Source: Oreohelix idahoensis (taxonomy: Eukaryota; Mollusca; Gastropoda; Stylommatophora; Oreohelicidae). From it: a DNA stretch of 64,000 nt. Below the pieces are notes generated by a model, which ran no database searches, was not told the DNA's origin, and worked only from the letters and a program-made list of their open reading frames with translations. Of the stretch, positions 1 to 12,629 are shown one piece after another. The stretch spans positions 477,001 through 541,000 of the forward strand of contig JAMPIV010019862.1 of assembly GCA_024509875.1 (NCBI GenBank), given 5' to 3'. How positions within the stretch are numbered: position 1 is the first letter of the stretch; each line of letters begins with the position of its first letter. Position numbers and translations under genes: made by a program.

Positions 1-489
1 CGCTAAAATTGGCAGGTTTTTATTTATAGTGTGTTGTTTCTGTTACACGTTTTACATCGCTGCTCGTTGTGAATGACGCGATCGTCTCTTCCTTTTAGCC
101 ATCTTATCATTTTGATCCATAATAAAAAGCCTGCAACACTTTAAATTAAAATTTGTGTTGAAGAAATAATTTAAAAACTTACATTTTAAGGTTATTTTTA
201 AGAAAAATGATGAGTTAAATTCGTTTCCCGAATGACACTGGACAGAAGAGTATCTTGATCGTCTGTTGATTTAATGCACACCGTCACCCTTTTTCTATTT
301 TCGGGAGAGTACATATAAGAGGAAACAATACAATGTTATTGTCTAGCTTTCAACCACAGTTGCACCCCCTTAGCTGTGCTCGAAAGTTAATGTGCTCTCT
401 CGAAAAATAGAAAAAAGTGCGCAAACGACGATGTGCAAAGTGTGACAGACCGATAGACAGAAGTACCTTACGGCGGGAATTATGGTATT
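1..489 (-). mobile_element. Non-autonomous Helitron, copy i (3' end cut by window edge)
   Basis: Reads on the minus strand and shares sequence with the copies at 21.85, 39.7-40.5 and 42.9-44.0 kb. The window starts inside the 3' hairpin arm (CCTGCCAATTTT on the minus strand), so the terminal CTAG lies outside. The 5' end is near 488, where the minus strand reads ATACCATAATTCCCGCC. Inside are a long foldback (about 290-430) and a short frame starting ATGGATCAAAATGA that encodes a basic peptide containing MAKRKRRSRHSQRA and then stops. Basic openings of this kind are known from Helitron-associated proteins, but no replicase or helicase is present, so mobility would need proteins supplied in trans. 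Confidence 0.75.
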
Positions 490-2334
490 TGATGATATCA
501 ATATTCGTCAAGTCAAGTTAGATGACTGAACTGCGGACTTGGGACGGTCAGGCTAGATGTAGCTTATGATCTATTAACTTTGATGAACTTATGTTCGAGC
601 ATTATTCCAGTATTGTACTGATGCACATTAATACTAAATATGGAGCCACGTTGTAATGTGAATAAAGTGATGTCTACGTTCTCAACACCAGTGCTTATCT
701 GAAGTTCCTTCGCTGTTGGCGTTAGCATTATATGTTCGTTCACACTTGGCCACAGTCACATAATTTAAACGCAACAGTGCGAAAGGAAAGGTGGAGGCCA
801 AGCCAATGGATCTGTGATCTACAGTGTACTTATCAAATGGAGACAGTATATATGTTTGTATGTATGTATATGTGTGTGTGGATATTTTAAGCGTAAAGAG
901 GGGGGGGGGGTGATAGGGATGATATAATAAAGGTAATCGATCGTCAACAATGTTAGTTATGGCACATGATGATAGTGGTGGTCATAGAACGGGGAAGAAA
1001 GCTTATGTTGAAGACTTCTCGAGACCAGACCTCGAGTCACGTTCGCCACAAACTATATCGCATGATCCATTTAATGACAATACCAGGTTCTCTGACAGGC
1101 AGTTCAATGTTACAAGAAGCACTGCGTGGACACAAATAGCTTCCTCTAATGGCTATTCCCCGACACTGATTGCGCCATCCTGCCTTGCAGACGTTAATTG
1201 CGTCATCCCGTGCCTCCGACGCTAATTGCGTTCTTGAGCTCATTACTTGAATGTCCCTGGCGGTTGCTTTTCTCATTTCCGTTTCTCCCCCAACAAAGAT
1301 CTGAGTCTATAAATGAAGTGCTAGATATATCTACTTTAAAGAGTTGTATCATCACTCACCCTTCAGCTCCCAAATAAGCATAGGGCTTCAACAATCTTAC
1401 GCCAAGTCTTCGTGTCCCGTGACATTTAGTTCAAGATCTATCCATGTCTTCTTCACCCTGTCATGTCTATGTCAAGTTCTTTTCTCCATGTGTTCCAAGT
1501 TTCCCTATACCTCTCTTACCGTGAGAATTTCAGAACTAGGACTGCCAGGTAATGCTATCAACAGGTTTCCTCAGTGTGAGTCCTGTCCATCTCAAGCGTC
1601 TTCTTCTCGCCACTTGTTATACTGACACTTTTTCTGTTTCTTGACAAAAGAGTTATATGAAACACATGTTAGAGTTTACATAAGGTTACGACATTACAGC
1701 GCATGAATAAACTATGTATGCAGTTCTAGTTTTTTTTTTTAAAATGTAAAAGTAGTCCCACAACAGATTCTGCCGTAATGGAGTAAATTGGTAGAGATTT
1801 CACTATACTAGGTCATACCTTTATGAAATGGGGTGCCCGTTTGCCTTCCTCGCTGCTTTTACCTTCTCTAATTCAAAAGATGAGTCAGGTACACATTTAC
1901 AGCTGGGTAGACAGGAGCGTGACGCCACCGTGTGTCAAATCGGTACCTTTTACCGCGAGAGGCCAGCACTCTCACCACTTTGTCAGTCGGACGCTCGCAC
2001 AAATGACAAAGGAATAATATTACTATCCGCGCCAGAGAAAATATTAAACAGAATCATACTTGGAACGAACTACCTTACTTTTCAAAGCGATGAGAATTGG
2101 GCTCGCAGACCCATCTAACATTCTGCCGTTCCTGTCTCTTATATGTTATACTGTATTAAATTATTGATAAATACATATAGGTAAATAACAGACACTCGTA
2201 TAACAGAAAGCAGGAGGATGCCAGATCACAAAATCACCGGGAAATCCAACGAGGGACCATTCTAATGACGCCATCGCCTTTCTTCTAGAGTGAATCGTGA
2301 AAGGACACACAGTCAATTTATTAAGAAATTAATA
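490..2334. other. Anonymous DNA, no gene recognised
   Basis: No open frame here resembles a known protein; all are under 100 codons. There is a TATG-rich stretch near 850-880 and a G run at 901-910. Around 1890-1990 a stretch containing CAGCTGGGTAGAC resembles the core of SINEs common in lophotrochozoan genomes, but it is too degenerate to delimit. Confidence 0.5.
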
Positions 2335-2800
2335 GAAGCCGTAGGCAAATGAGAAGGGAACAAGCAGGTTTCCCAAAAAATGAATCCTGTATAAACAAGA
2401 TAGGTAAAATACTCATTATTACATAGACCAGATCTTGGAAATGACTACACAACTTCAAATCGGATATATAGACTATGAAAATGCATTCAACAATTTAGAG
2501 AGAGAAACATTATGGAAACTGATGGGACATTGTGGAGTTCCTCATGAGCTCACTAACTTAATAAAGAAAATTTACGAAGACATGAAATACAGAATTTTTC
2601 ATGAAGGACAGTTTGCAGAACCATTTGGGATAACAGCTGAGGCTGGACAGGCATACCTCTTGTCACCATTTATCTTCTTGCTGGCTACAGATTGGATTAT
2701 GATAGCAACATCAGTCAACATAAATGGAATTCAGTGGGCTCTAACACAACAGCTCGGTGACCGATGACGTAAGTCGGCTACCCGTAGGCGTAATCAGACG
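2335..2800 (+). pseudogene. Fragment of a LINE reverse transcriptase (RTE-like)
   Basis: An open stretch at 2435-2767 encodes an RT fragment with the palm-region pattern YIDYENAFNNLERETLWKL followed by a diverged form of the G-V-x-Q-G-x-x-LSP block. The bases just upstream give the EQAGFxKN-type fingers motif in other frames. The catalytic F/YADD box is missing because similarity stops at the LSP-FLLATDWIM region. It is a decayed internal piece with no visible 5' or 3' end. The family resembles the LINE at 19.1-20.9 kb more than the one at 22.3-24.3 kb. Confidence 0.65.
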
Positions 2801-2844
2801 CTAAATAGAATGAGAACACTTGATAAGATGTGACATCAGTTGGA

Positions 2845-3110
2845 AGTTCTTCATCTTCTACCTCGTTCGCCTTCAGACTTCTACATTAATGATTCTAATA
2901 AAAGTAGTAGTCAGCTAAAGGTTCCTGACATCTCCAAACAGTTTTTCATGGAGAGAAGTAATTTGTTGTCATACTCTACTCCGTTCATTGCAAATGTTCG
3001 GCTGTCAAGAGGCTGATTCCACAGGTGCAGAGGACTGTTGCACCAATCTTGCACATGTGGTATAGATGGTACTTCCATTGGATCTGAATAAACAAAGAAA
3101 ACGCAAATCA
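2845..3110 (-). pseudogene. 3' end fragment of a LINE with C-terminal zinc-finger tail
   Basis: On the minus strand this segment aligns by eye with the LINE end at 63083-63368. They share the stretch around CTCGTTCGCC, the CTCCAAACAGTTTTTC block and the CAGGTGCAGAG block. The frame is broken, so the CxCG-x-HLLxxCP finger seen in the other copy is no longer readable in one frame. It is an old 5'-truncated copy. Confidence 0.55.
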
Positions 3111-3538
3111 AGAGAATAAATGTGCAAATGGTAACCAGATTGCGTGGAGAAACATCTCTACCAAGTATGGACTCAATGTGTATCTTGGCAGTTACTTAGA
3201 CAAAGTTGGGGGAGGGGAGAAGGGGAACCGACGGCGACAACGAAATACTAAAAAAAAAGACAAGAGGAATTTTTACGCATTGGGAAATAAATGGAAATGA
3301 AATCAAGCCCAGCACTAAAATCAAATCTTCAACTTAAATAAATGTCATGACCTAATGAATGGTCCTGAAACACGGAGAAAAGCAAATACGAAAAACCACG
3401 GGTTACAGCAAATACGAAAAACCACAGGTTACAGAATTTCATAAATAGATGCTAATAAGCAGAATAGGCAGAATAAAATAGGTTGACAAGATCGCCAGTA
3501 TGTGAAACTGATGTAAAGAACTGGACTAATACAATAGT
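3111..3538. other. Anonymous AT-rich DNA
   Basis: No gene or repeat end recognised. A short direct repeat, GCAAATACGAAAAACCAC, occurs at about 3382 and 3411. Confidence 0.5.
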
Positions 3539-3903
3539 GTCGTGGATGGTTTAAAGATAGGTATAGGGAGCTATTAGGCCCAGTCTGAGTAGAGGTGCTA
3601 ATGGTAAATAGGTGAGAATAAAGGTGTAAGAAATAGCTTCCACGAGTAAATAGTTTAAGGGTAGAATCTGTCTCTGGATTGAGAAGATACTCTAATCCAG
3701 CCTATCTTTACGACTGTAATTTCTTATTAGACAATACTACTCTCCATACAGGTAATCTATATGTTTAACCACTCACACGCTCACAATTATGCGACAAACA
3801 GTACGCACAAACGTGGAAAACTATGGATAAAGGGGTAGGGGTCTGACCGACACATTAAGTTAGGTTTTGTTAAGTTTATTATCACTTAAACTTCACAACA
3901 TCA

Positions 3904-3906
<3 letters not shown>
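3539..3906 (-). repeat. Left arm of a decayed D-family LTR, split by element A
   Basis: Starts TGTCGTGGATGG, like the D LTR start TGTCGTAGATTT at 24264 and 37341. It keeps the same order of blocks: a TAGCTTCC-ACGAGT block, AGAATCTGTCTCTGG, AACCACTCAC and CTTCACAACATCAAA. Many substitutions and small indels make it much older than the D pair. The right arm is found after element A, from about 14428. Orientation is inferred from D, whose coding frames are on the minus strand. Confidence 0.6.
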
Positions 3907-3995
<89 letters not shown>

Positions 3996-4039
3996 AGAAT
4001 ATATTATATATATATATATATCCACCAGTCATATAGTTC

Positions 4040-4078
<39 letters not shown>
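3907..4078. repeat. (TA)n microsatellite, left flank of element A
   Basis: Nearly pure TA/AT with short interruptions. It lies inside the old D-type LTR and is the insertion target of element A; the matching tract resumes at 14322. The long Ile-Tyr open frames across it are artefacts of the repeat. Confidence 0.9.
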
Positions 4079-5743
4079 TGTAGAGTGCTGTAATCTTCTG
4101 TAACATGTTGTTACCCCACTGTAAAGCAATATAAAAGGAACCGCAAAGTTTTGTCAATTGTGTGTCACTACTGTATATGTCCATTGCAGTGTACAGAGTT
4201 GAAACATAAAACCATTGAGATCAGGCATGCTCCAGTCTACCCAGCTGTAAATGGGTAACTCACCCTAGTCCTGAGTTAGGGAAGGCAAAGGCAGCTGTAA
4301 ACAGTAGTTTCCCTCTAAGGCTCCAGGGGAAGCAGGCCCTAAACTTGGTCAATTCAACCGACGCAGGATGGTGTATATATATGGAGTAGAAGTGTAGAGT
4401 GTGATTAACGCGAATGGTGTACTGTTCGTGTGTTCTGACCAATCTAATCACTCATACACTTGTGTCTACAAGGCACCAATGCAGACTGCTGGAATCTTTG
4501 TTTACACAGTTTATTTAGACGCACACACTGGGACATAACGAGTAAATCATGGGTACAGGTTGACACATCAATTTGCAGGCATACATAGTAGATCCCAAGT
4601 CATGACACATTCATAAATAATGGGTAGTACATCAATAGCTTCCAATGTCATGATATATAATGGCCCAGTGAAAATGAATTTTAAATATGTAATTTTAGTT
4701 ATTGAAAGCATCCCCTATCTGACTAAGCGCGTCAGTGAAGGCGGATCGGTAAGTAACTAAAGTTGCTTTATGTTCATAGTTTATATCATATTATGAAACC
4801 ACGATATGTTGGTTTGTGGTGGGTTTTCTATCAAAATTGAGATCTCCCTTGCCACTGTCCGAATAATAAGATACATGCCCGTTCTTTGGACAGTGATTCA
4901 AAAATATGATGACAGGAATGTAACATGGCCGCCTTCCTGAGTTGTCGCTCACTCACTCACAGGAGGGTATATCTAAGCCAAAGTTAATTTGAAATGTATA
5001 AGAATAATTTCTTAAAGTTCCTCCAAACAGTTCTACAGTAATCCAGTTACTTCACGTAGACATAACTGCTATATGGAAGCCCGTCATCTTCGTCGATACA
5101 AGCACGACCCTAGCGTTGCGAAGCATAATATTCCCGCTAGGTCTAACCGACATGAGATCATCAAAAATAGGGTCTGGAATTACCTGGAGTCCGAATCATA
5201 CATGGTACCGTACATTAGGAGAGTCTCTAACACAAGCTCTAGTAGAGACACAATCTCCTACAGAAGAAAAACCACTTCGTAAATCATTTTTACTGAAGAA
5301 TATACCAGCCCTGGAAAATGCGTAACCGCCATTGTAAACGGTACCTCGGAACTCATCACGACTTGTCAAGACAACTCATACTTCCGCTAGAGCGGCATAA
5401 CAAGAATATAGTCCTGCCTACCCATCAAAAATATACAATATAGGACTGATTCTACTTGTACTAATAATATGTAATACATATGAATTCAGGCCATAAACAT
5501 AATAAGCAAATTAATATATTTTCTGGCCCTAACAAATAAGTACGGACATGGGTGTCATATCCATGCGCCGAATCAATATCAAGAACGATTACTCCTATGA
5601 TCAAAAGTGTAAATCAATCATGAGTTATCTAGCTTTACTATAGACAGCATTTTCATACACAAATGAATGAATGTCTATATCTTTTCCATATTAAATAGCC
5701 ATATCGATTTTTGTAATATGTGCGTCAAAATATGCACGCAACA
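4079..5743 (-). repeat. 3' LTR of element A
   Basis: 1665 bp, TG...CA. It is about 200 bp longer than the 5' LTR because of separate indels: extra blocks near 4111-4160, 4670-4710 and 5400-5500. A 69-codon frame (5073-5282) is present in both LTRs, but this only reflects their shared origin. The stretch at about 4240-4370, containing CCCAGCTGTAAATGGG, resembles a SINE core captured inside the LTR. Confidence 0.9.
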
Positions 5744-6153
5744 GATTACCACACCTCTCGGGAAAAAAAAAAGATACATTTGTTTTTTTGAAATACATCT
5801 AGGAGCAACATACAATAGGCTCACAACGCACCAATAACAATGCGCAGATGATAAGCATAAGTTTTATGACCTTAGAGAAAGTACTTCTCTAAGTATAAAT
5901 ATTTCCAGAGAGGTGTCACCAACGCATACTACAATATTAGCAATGACACAATTTCTACATTAGTTTATACATAAATTTCATCTAAGATATCTTAACATCA
6001 TGATCATCAAAGACGAAAAAAAACATTGAAAGATCAGCGGTGAATAAATATCAATGAACCGCTAAGTAGTGTTATACTCAATATATGATATTACCTATGT
6101 GTACACATTTCAACATAGGAACAACTGTATCAAAGTTGTATATAATTTAACAG
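5744..6153 (-). other. Element A 3' untranslated region
   Basis: AT-rich, without coding signal, between the RNase H stop and the 3' LTR. It includes the candidate polypurine tract next to 5744. Confidence 0.7.
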
Positions 6154-7605
6154 TTATGAATCATGTGGGCATCTAGACAAAATATCTGCCATCACATTTT
6201 CTGACCCACGGATAGCTCGCACCGAAAAATGAAATGGCTGCAGAGCAATTGCGTAATGCGTTGATCTCGCGCTCTTCAGATTTTTACTCTGAATAGCCGT
6301 AAGAGCTTTCTGGTCAGTTTCCACGATGAAATGCGCGCCATTAAGAAATCTTTGCAGTTTAAGGATTGACCAAACCATAGCCAATAATTCACGGCCTAGG
6401 ACCGAGTAATTCTTCTCTGCGGCATTTAATTTACGAGAAATATACATCACAGGATGCAGAGTTCCAGAGTACTCTTGCATTAGTGCTGCTCCAATCCCGG
6501 TGGATGAAGCGTCACTACGAAGAATAAATGTCTTATCCTTAGAAGGCAATACTAGGATAGGTGAAGTAGAAAACATAGTTTTAACCTTATCCAAAGAGGA
6601 TTGACATTCTTGAGTCCAATGGACTACATTAGGAGACCCTTTCTTTAGCAAGGAAGAAAGAGGTGACATAATGGAGGACAGATTCGGAATGAATCGTCCA
6701 TAAAATTGTATTAGACCTAAGAGACTTCGCACTTGCTTTTTAGTCTTAGGAATAGAAATGTTAAGTATCTTACTTGTATTATGGTCTTCTGTTTTTAGGA
6801 ACCCATGACCAACACGGTGTCCTAAGAAAGATATTTCGCTAAAACCAACACATGCTTTCGATGGTTTCGCTGTCAGGTTATGCTCGCGTAAGATAGACAA
6901 TAGTTCATTTATCCCATTATAGTGATCGTTCCAAGTATCACTGAAAAGACAGATGTCATCAAGATACGCAATGACATCTGAGCGATGAGATAGCATTCGA
7001 CGCATCATGCGTACGAATGTTGCAGGGGCGTTCATAAGACCGAAAGGCATGAAATTCCATTGGAATAGACCCCTAGGCGTCGAAAAAGCAGTAAACGGTT
7101 TGGCGTGTTCGGATAATGGAACTTGCCAATATCCCTTAGACAAATCGAGTTTAGTAAAGAAATGAGAATTCGATAGTCTCGTAAGTAGCTCTTCTAGTAA
7201 GGCATAGGTTCAGCATCAAATTTCGTCACTTGGTTCAATTTGCGATAATCCACGCAAAGACGTATGTTATTGTCTTTTTTTCGTACAATAACCATCGGCG
7301 AAGAATATGCTGATGTGGATGGTTCAATAATTTTTAACTCTATCATCTCATCCAACTCTTTCTCTACCTGTGCTTGAAAATGTATCGGGATAGGATACGG
7401 TCTGACTCTTATAGGACTATGGTCAGTAAGAATAATGTCATGTTGAATGACATCAGTTTGACCAGGAATGTCAGTAAGGACATCCTGAAATTGTTCTAAC
7501 ATAGTAGAAACTTGTTTCTGCTCTCCTGGAGATAATTCGGGAGAAATTGCAACATCTTTCCATGATTCATTAGAGTGAAGAGGAATCATTGGAAAAGGTA
7601 GATTA
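6154..7605 (-). pseudogene. pol: Element A reverse transcriptase - RNase H
   Basis: This is the polymerase part of element A, which would copy its RNA into DNA in the cytoplasmic particle. The frame opens after the integrase with an IPLHS-ESWKDV linker, then the RT fingers (VRKKDNNIRLCVDYRKLN), SKGYWQVPL, FMPFGLMNAPATF and the catalytic YLDD box. An RNase H of the Ty3/gypsy type follows (RSDAS, ELLAMVWS, ETDQKAL) and ends at 6154 after ADILSRCP. Two one-base losses break it: near 7606, at the INT/RT junction, and near 7200, after DAEPMP. The last 329 codons (7143-6154) are intact. In conventional Ty3/gypsy elements this block would lie upstream of integrase. Confidence 0.92.
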
Positions 7606-10600
7606 CATCCGAGAAACTCGTTTCCTCATCCTGTATTACTGACAGAGATGAGTACTGTCCATGTTGGACTGGAAAATCGTCCGTTGCCTGGAACACAGGT
7701 TGTAAATAATCCGGACGTTCATGGAATTCCGTGAGCATGTTGATGTGGAAGGTTTTACGCTTCCCGTCAATATCGACGATATAGTCAACATCGGAAACTT
7801 TTGATATTATATCGTACGGACCTTTCCAAGAAATAAGAAGTCTATTTTCCCTACAAGGTAGCAAGACGAATGCTTTGTCACCTGGACAAAGTTGTCGCAA
7901 GCATCTCTTTTTATTGGCAAAATCCCTTGCCTTCTGTTTCGCAAATTCAGAAGAAGCAGTTGCCAATTTGCATGCTTCAATAATCTTGTGTCTAAGTGCG
8001 ATGACATATTCATAAGAGGATTTTGTGTCATCGACAATATTATCAGCAGTTATAAGATCATGAAGTAAGGACATAGGACCTCGCGGTTTCGCGCCAAAGA
8101 CAAGTTCAAAGGGAGAAAATCCTGTATGTTCGTTGGCGACCTCTCTATATGCAAAGAGAGCCGCGGGTAAAACCCTATCCCAATCCTGAGGATGATCTTC
8201 TGTTATCTTACCTAGTAGGTTTTTCAGAGTTCTATTCAGGCGTTCCACCATCCCATTGGACATAGGATGATAAATACTACTCAGCGATCTCTCTATCTTA
8301 AGAGTCGACATTACTTGAGACATGGTATCCGATATGAGTTGGGTACCATGGTCGGATAATATTTCTGCTGGAAATCCCAGACGAGAAAATATTAACCAAA
8401 GAGCATCTGCGACATCAGCAGTAGTTATGCTCTTTAGAGGAACAGCCTCCGGCCAACGTGTGCACATATCAACACACGTCAAAATAAATTGGTGTCCTCT
8501 AGCAGACTTTATCTTAAATGGACCAATGATGTCTATCGCCATTTTTTGAAATGGTCGAATGGGAATGTCTGCAGCCTGAATAGGTGCATCATGGCGTGGA
8601 CCTCTGGATTTAATCTCTTGACATACCTTACAAGATCGACAATAGATTCGTATGTCCTTATTCACAGCAGGCCAAAAGAAAGATTCAAGAACTCTAGCTT
8701 TAGTACGGGAAAAACCCATATGTCCAGCACACTGCGAATCATGAGCGTGCTGTAAGATTTTAACTCTCATATTTTTAGGCACAAGGATTTGAGAATGAAT
8801 GGACTTAGCGGAGTCTTGTACCATACGTACAAGTACGCCATTCTTCATCGTAATCCAAGATTTACGATTTGTATCCTTATTCGGATCACCTTTTGTTGCC
8901 AGAGTAAAGAATTTCTTTAGAGTAGGATCATCTTCCTGCTGTTTTATAAAGGAATCATGGGAAATCTCCAAGGGATCATCTTGTATCTGCGCATCATTAT
9001 CTTCAGAAAGTGAAGATTGCGGCATATTAAGAGCTTGAGCCCTAGTGATTACTGCATTAGCAGATTGCATATTAACATTTTCCCAATTAGAAATTTGCTG
9101 TGGAGTGCATTCTTTCACTCCATGAATGCGACCGATGATAAGATCAGCGATCGGATTCGGCAAGAGACATGCTTGCACCTCTCCTGTAAAGAAAGGCGTA
9201 GCAATATTGATAATGGCAGTGGAGTACTTCTCCAATGTGCCACCAAATGTTACACATTTGACTACATTGCCTGTAGCTCGAGAAAGATTTACGAGTGATT
9301 GCCTCACTCCGATGGTAGTGCACCCCGAATCGAAAAGAATTGATACCGGAGTACCATCTATTAGGCCTCTATTGAAAACAAGAGCACCCCTTCCATTATG
9401 CGCGATTGACGCAGGGAGAGCGGGAAGCGGGTGACCGCAGCTTAAAGTAGAAACTGTGGTTGGATCGAATAATGTTTTGCATTGCGAACACTGAGATGCT
9501 CTAGCAAAATCGAAAGCGGAATTTGCTACACTATTGGAGTCTTTTTTATCATTATTCTGATTACCGGCGTCGTGGAACTCCTGTTGTGCAGAGTTAGCCT
9601 GGTAATAAGATTTACCATGTCTTTTGTGTTGTGATCTACCTCGGTTATGATTGTCTCTATAATTATTATTTCCTCTGTTATAACCCCTATTTGGGTTTGA
9701 ATCATAATATTCATGATCATAATCATCACGCTCATTATATTGAGTATCCCTGTAATATTGGTTCTTTTCTCTCCATGAAGCACTTGGGTAGTTCCTATAG
9801 CTACTCCCCTTTCGAGAATGTCTAAAATTATGGGTACCCCTCGCGTGTCGAGGACTATCAGCCCGATTCCAGTTCTTCGAAGAAGAACCCTGATTTGAGT
9901 GGTTATCTTGGTTTTGATACTTATTCCAATTAACCTTTTCATCAAATTTATTTTTAGCTCCTTGGAATTTGTGTGAGTAATTCTGATTATATTCTGTTGC
10001 CGAAGCAACTGGCATACTCTCTTTAATATTAGAGTTACTAAGAATCATGTCAGGGTGTGCTGTGGCATACTGGTCACAATATTCTTCCATTTGCTTTAAT
10101 GTACTAGGTTTACGCTCATGTAAGAACTCTAGGAATGATTTATTTACCGAAGACATGACCTTGTCTCTTAGCAATAAATCCGTAAGACCATCAAATGTTT
10201 TCTCTATTTTGGATAATTCAATCCATCGTGAAAGTGTAATTTGTGCTTTTGAGATGAATTCTGAGAATTCTACACCTACTTCCGGTCTCATTGTTTTAAA
10301 CAAAAGACGATAACCTTCCTCAGGCAGCTGATATTTCTTTATCAGAGATGCCCTAATAGCATCATAATTATCCTTGTCGGCCTCTTCAACGAAATATAAC
10401 TTACTCAGAGACTCCCCTTTTAGATTTTCAGACAACTGATTCACATACTGTGATTTGTCAACATTATGAGCTCGACAAGCCCGTTCAAATCTAGAAAGCC
10501 AAAATGTTATGTCATCACTGGCAGGGTTGAACGCTGGTACCTTGACCTTGTACACAAAGGGTTTACCATTACCACTAGATGCCTGATTAACATTACTCAT

Positions 10601-11173
10601 ACTTGTCAATTTTAATTTCTCTAACTCAAATTCATGTTCTCTTATTGCTTTTCTCTCTTCAGCTTCTCTATCTAATCTTCTCTGTTCTGCAGCAGCTTCT
10701 AATTTCTTCTGTTCAGCTGCAGCAGCAGCTTCTAATTTGTTCTGTTCTGCAGCAAATCTCCTTTCCTCCACTTGCATCTGCAATTTCTTTAGATCAGCAG
10801 CAGCATCAGCTTTTTTTTCTAATCTTTTTTCTTCAGCCAGAGCTTTTCTCTCTTCAGCAGCAGCTTTTCTCTCTTCAGCAGCAGCAGCAGCAGCTTTTCT
10901 CTCTTCAGCAGCAGCTTCTAATTTTTTTTCTTCTATTTGAAGTTTTCTCTCCTCAGCCGCAGCTTTTCTTTCCTCAGCTTGAATCTGCAATCTGAAATTC
11001 TCAGCATCTATCTTCTTTTGTTCAACTTCTGCTTTCCATTTATTCTCATCTTTTTGTTTTTTCTCTTCTGATTTTAATACAATAGCAAATTGAGCAGTTG
11101 CCCATTCTTCTTACTCTTTTCCAGTCTTATCAAGAGATTTTCCTTGTGCAATAAAGTAATCTAATGTAGACAT
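7606..11173 (-). pseudogene. gag-pol: Element A gag - protease - integrase polyprotein
   Basis: One long frame encodes structural protein, protease and integrase. The likely ATG is at 11173 (MSTLDYFI, matching element C's MATLDYFI), but codon 21 (11111-11113) is TAA; the longest open part starts at 10990. Numbering from 10990: an E/K/A-rich coiled coil (1-130), a capsid-like domain (about 145-315), a basic N/R-rich stretch, a C-x2-C-x13-C-G-H motif (501-520), the protease triad DSG (554-556), the integrase zinc domain H748/750...H757 with CKVC (787-790), and catalytic D820, D880, E916 in D,D-35-E spacing. A GPY module (SWKGPY) follows. The gag lacks a CCHC knuckle. Gmr1-like gag proteins are the reported source of the vertebrate SCAN domain, and the capsid-like region here has a comparable position. 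Confidence 0.92.
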
Positions 11174-11231
11174 CTTGTCTTCTTAAATCAGAAACCTGAA
11201 AAAGTAAATAAATTACCTTATTTCACTTTAA

Positions 11232-11585
11232 TGGGAGACAAGTCTATACCATAGACTTAGTCTTAGTGAAAAACTTGTATGGTTATTTTGTTTATCATAT
11301 AACCAATGATAACTTGAGTACCTGTGGAAAACAATAACTGTCTATCTCAAATACTGTGGGAGACAAGCCTTACAAAGTTCTTGTATACCTTAGTGTAATC
11401 AATGATCACTTGAGTACCTGTGGAAAATAATAACTGTATATCTCAAATACTGTGGGAGACAAGCCTTACAAAGGTCTTGTATACCTTAATGTAATCAATG
11501 ATCACTTGAGTACCTGTGGAAAATAATATTTCCTATACCAATCACTTTGGGAGACAAGCCTTACAAAGGTCTTGTACACTTTGTT
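11232..11585. repeat. Tandem repeat in element A leader
   Basis: Units beginning TGGGAGACAAG start at 11232, 11357, 11453 and 11548, so the first spacing is 125 bp and the next two are 96 and 95 bp. Units share TTACAAAGGTCTTGTATACC and ATCACTTGAGTACCTGTGG. It lies in the 5' leader. Leader tandem repeats occur in other LTR elements, where their role is unknown. Confidence 0.85.
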
Positions 11586-12212
11586 TTATAACAATAACAA
11601 TCATAAAGTACTGATCTGTACTATAATATAAGTGTATTCAACTATACCTCCTATGTCATATGTCAACTAAAGACATTACAAAGGACAAACAAGAAAAGAC
11701 AGTCTGAAAACATTTGCAGAGATCAAATTAAATTAAATAGGAGAAATGAAAAAAATGATCACAGAAACCGTGATGATAACTGCAATAAGATAACAAGACA
11801 AATAACGCCACAGTGTATAAGCATAAGGGTGTAAAGAACTGAAATGAAAGGAAAGATGAGACCTACAATTATACAAACAAATCAAACAAAAATAAAGAAC
11901 AGAAAAATGTTACAAATACAAATATGAAACAGTCGTCACAACTAACCAAATATTTGCAAACTATGTTGCATGCAAATTTCAATTAAGAAATTGCTTTCTA
12001 TAGAACGCCAGAACAAGACCAATATCACTTGGTATTTCCTGTTCTAGTCACCTCCCATCCAGGCCCGCAAACACATAACAATCACACATATAACAAATAA
12101 TATATAAACATAAATACATATAAGTCATAAATGTGTTGCAGTTGTAATGTATTGTACTGTATGCTCAGTTTTAACAAATTAGACTACCACTTTATTGAGT
12201 AATAGATTTGCT

Positions 12213-12304
12213 TTCTAATTGTTACACTGTTCAATTTTTTTGAGCACATAAGAAGATCCAACGATGAAATTTGCACTTTAAGTTCAACATTGCTCTTCTA
12301 TTTC
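12213..12304. repeat. 92-bp target site duplication, copy 1
   Basis: Identical by eye over 92 bp to 12538-12629. The two copies flank the small LINE insertion exactly. Confidence 0.9.
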
Positions 12305-12537
12305 TTACTTACTTACTTACTTAGTCGTTCCCCTTCTACCGTGAGGTGTAGAGGTTTGGAAGAGAGAGCGCCAGACCATTCTATCAGCTGTCTTCTTCCT
12401 GGCCTGGTTCCATTCTAGTCCTCGGTCCTTCAAAGATTGTCTAATGTTGTCCTCCCAGCGGACTCTGGGTCGTCCTGGAGGTCTGGATCCCTGGCTCTTT
12501 GTTTCCCATGCTTGTCGTGGTAGCCGATCTTCTCCCA
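12305..12537 (-). mobile_element. 5'-truncated RTE-like LINE 3' end
   Basis: 233 bp in minus orientation, nearly identical to the last 230 bp of the LINE at 22309-24263. It encodes the C-terminal RLPRQAWETK...GRPRVRWEDNI segment and ends in (TAAG)n. It is inserted in element A's leader, so it is younger than A, and is bracketed by a 92-bp duplication. Confidence 0.9.
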
Positions 12538-12629
12538 TTCTAATTGTTACACTGTTCAATTTTTTTGAGCACATAAGAAGATCCAACGATGAAATTTGCA
12601 CTTTAAGTTCAACATTGCTCTTCTATTTC
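12538..12629. repeat. 92-bp target site duplication, copy 2
   Basis: Second copy of the 12213-12304 sequence, directly after the LINE's truncated 5' end. Confidence 0.9.

Noticed and set aside
901..910. G run as a G-quadruplex or origin signal
   Set aside because: A single homopolymer with no further structure around it.
3867..4076. Long Ile-Tyr open frames across TA tracts (also near 14.3, 24.5, 32.4 and 37.6 kb)
   Set aside because: They are translations of (TA)n microsatellites in both strands and carry no coding evidence.
8322..9434. Plus-strand frames within the A integrase region
   Set aside because: They are antisense shadows of the minus-strand gag-PR-INT frame.
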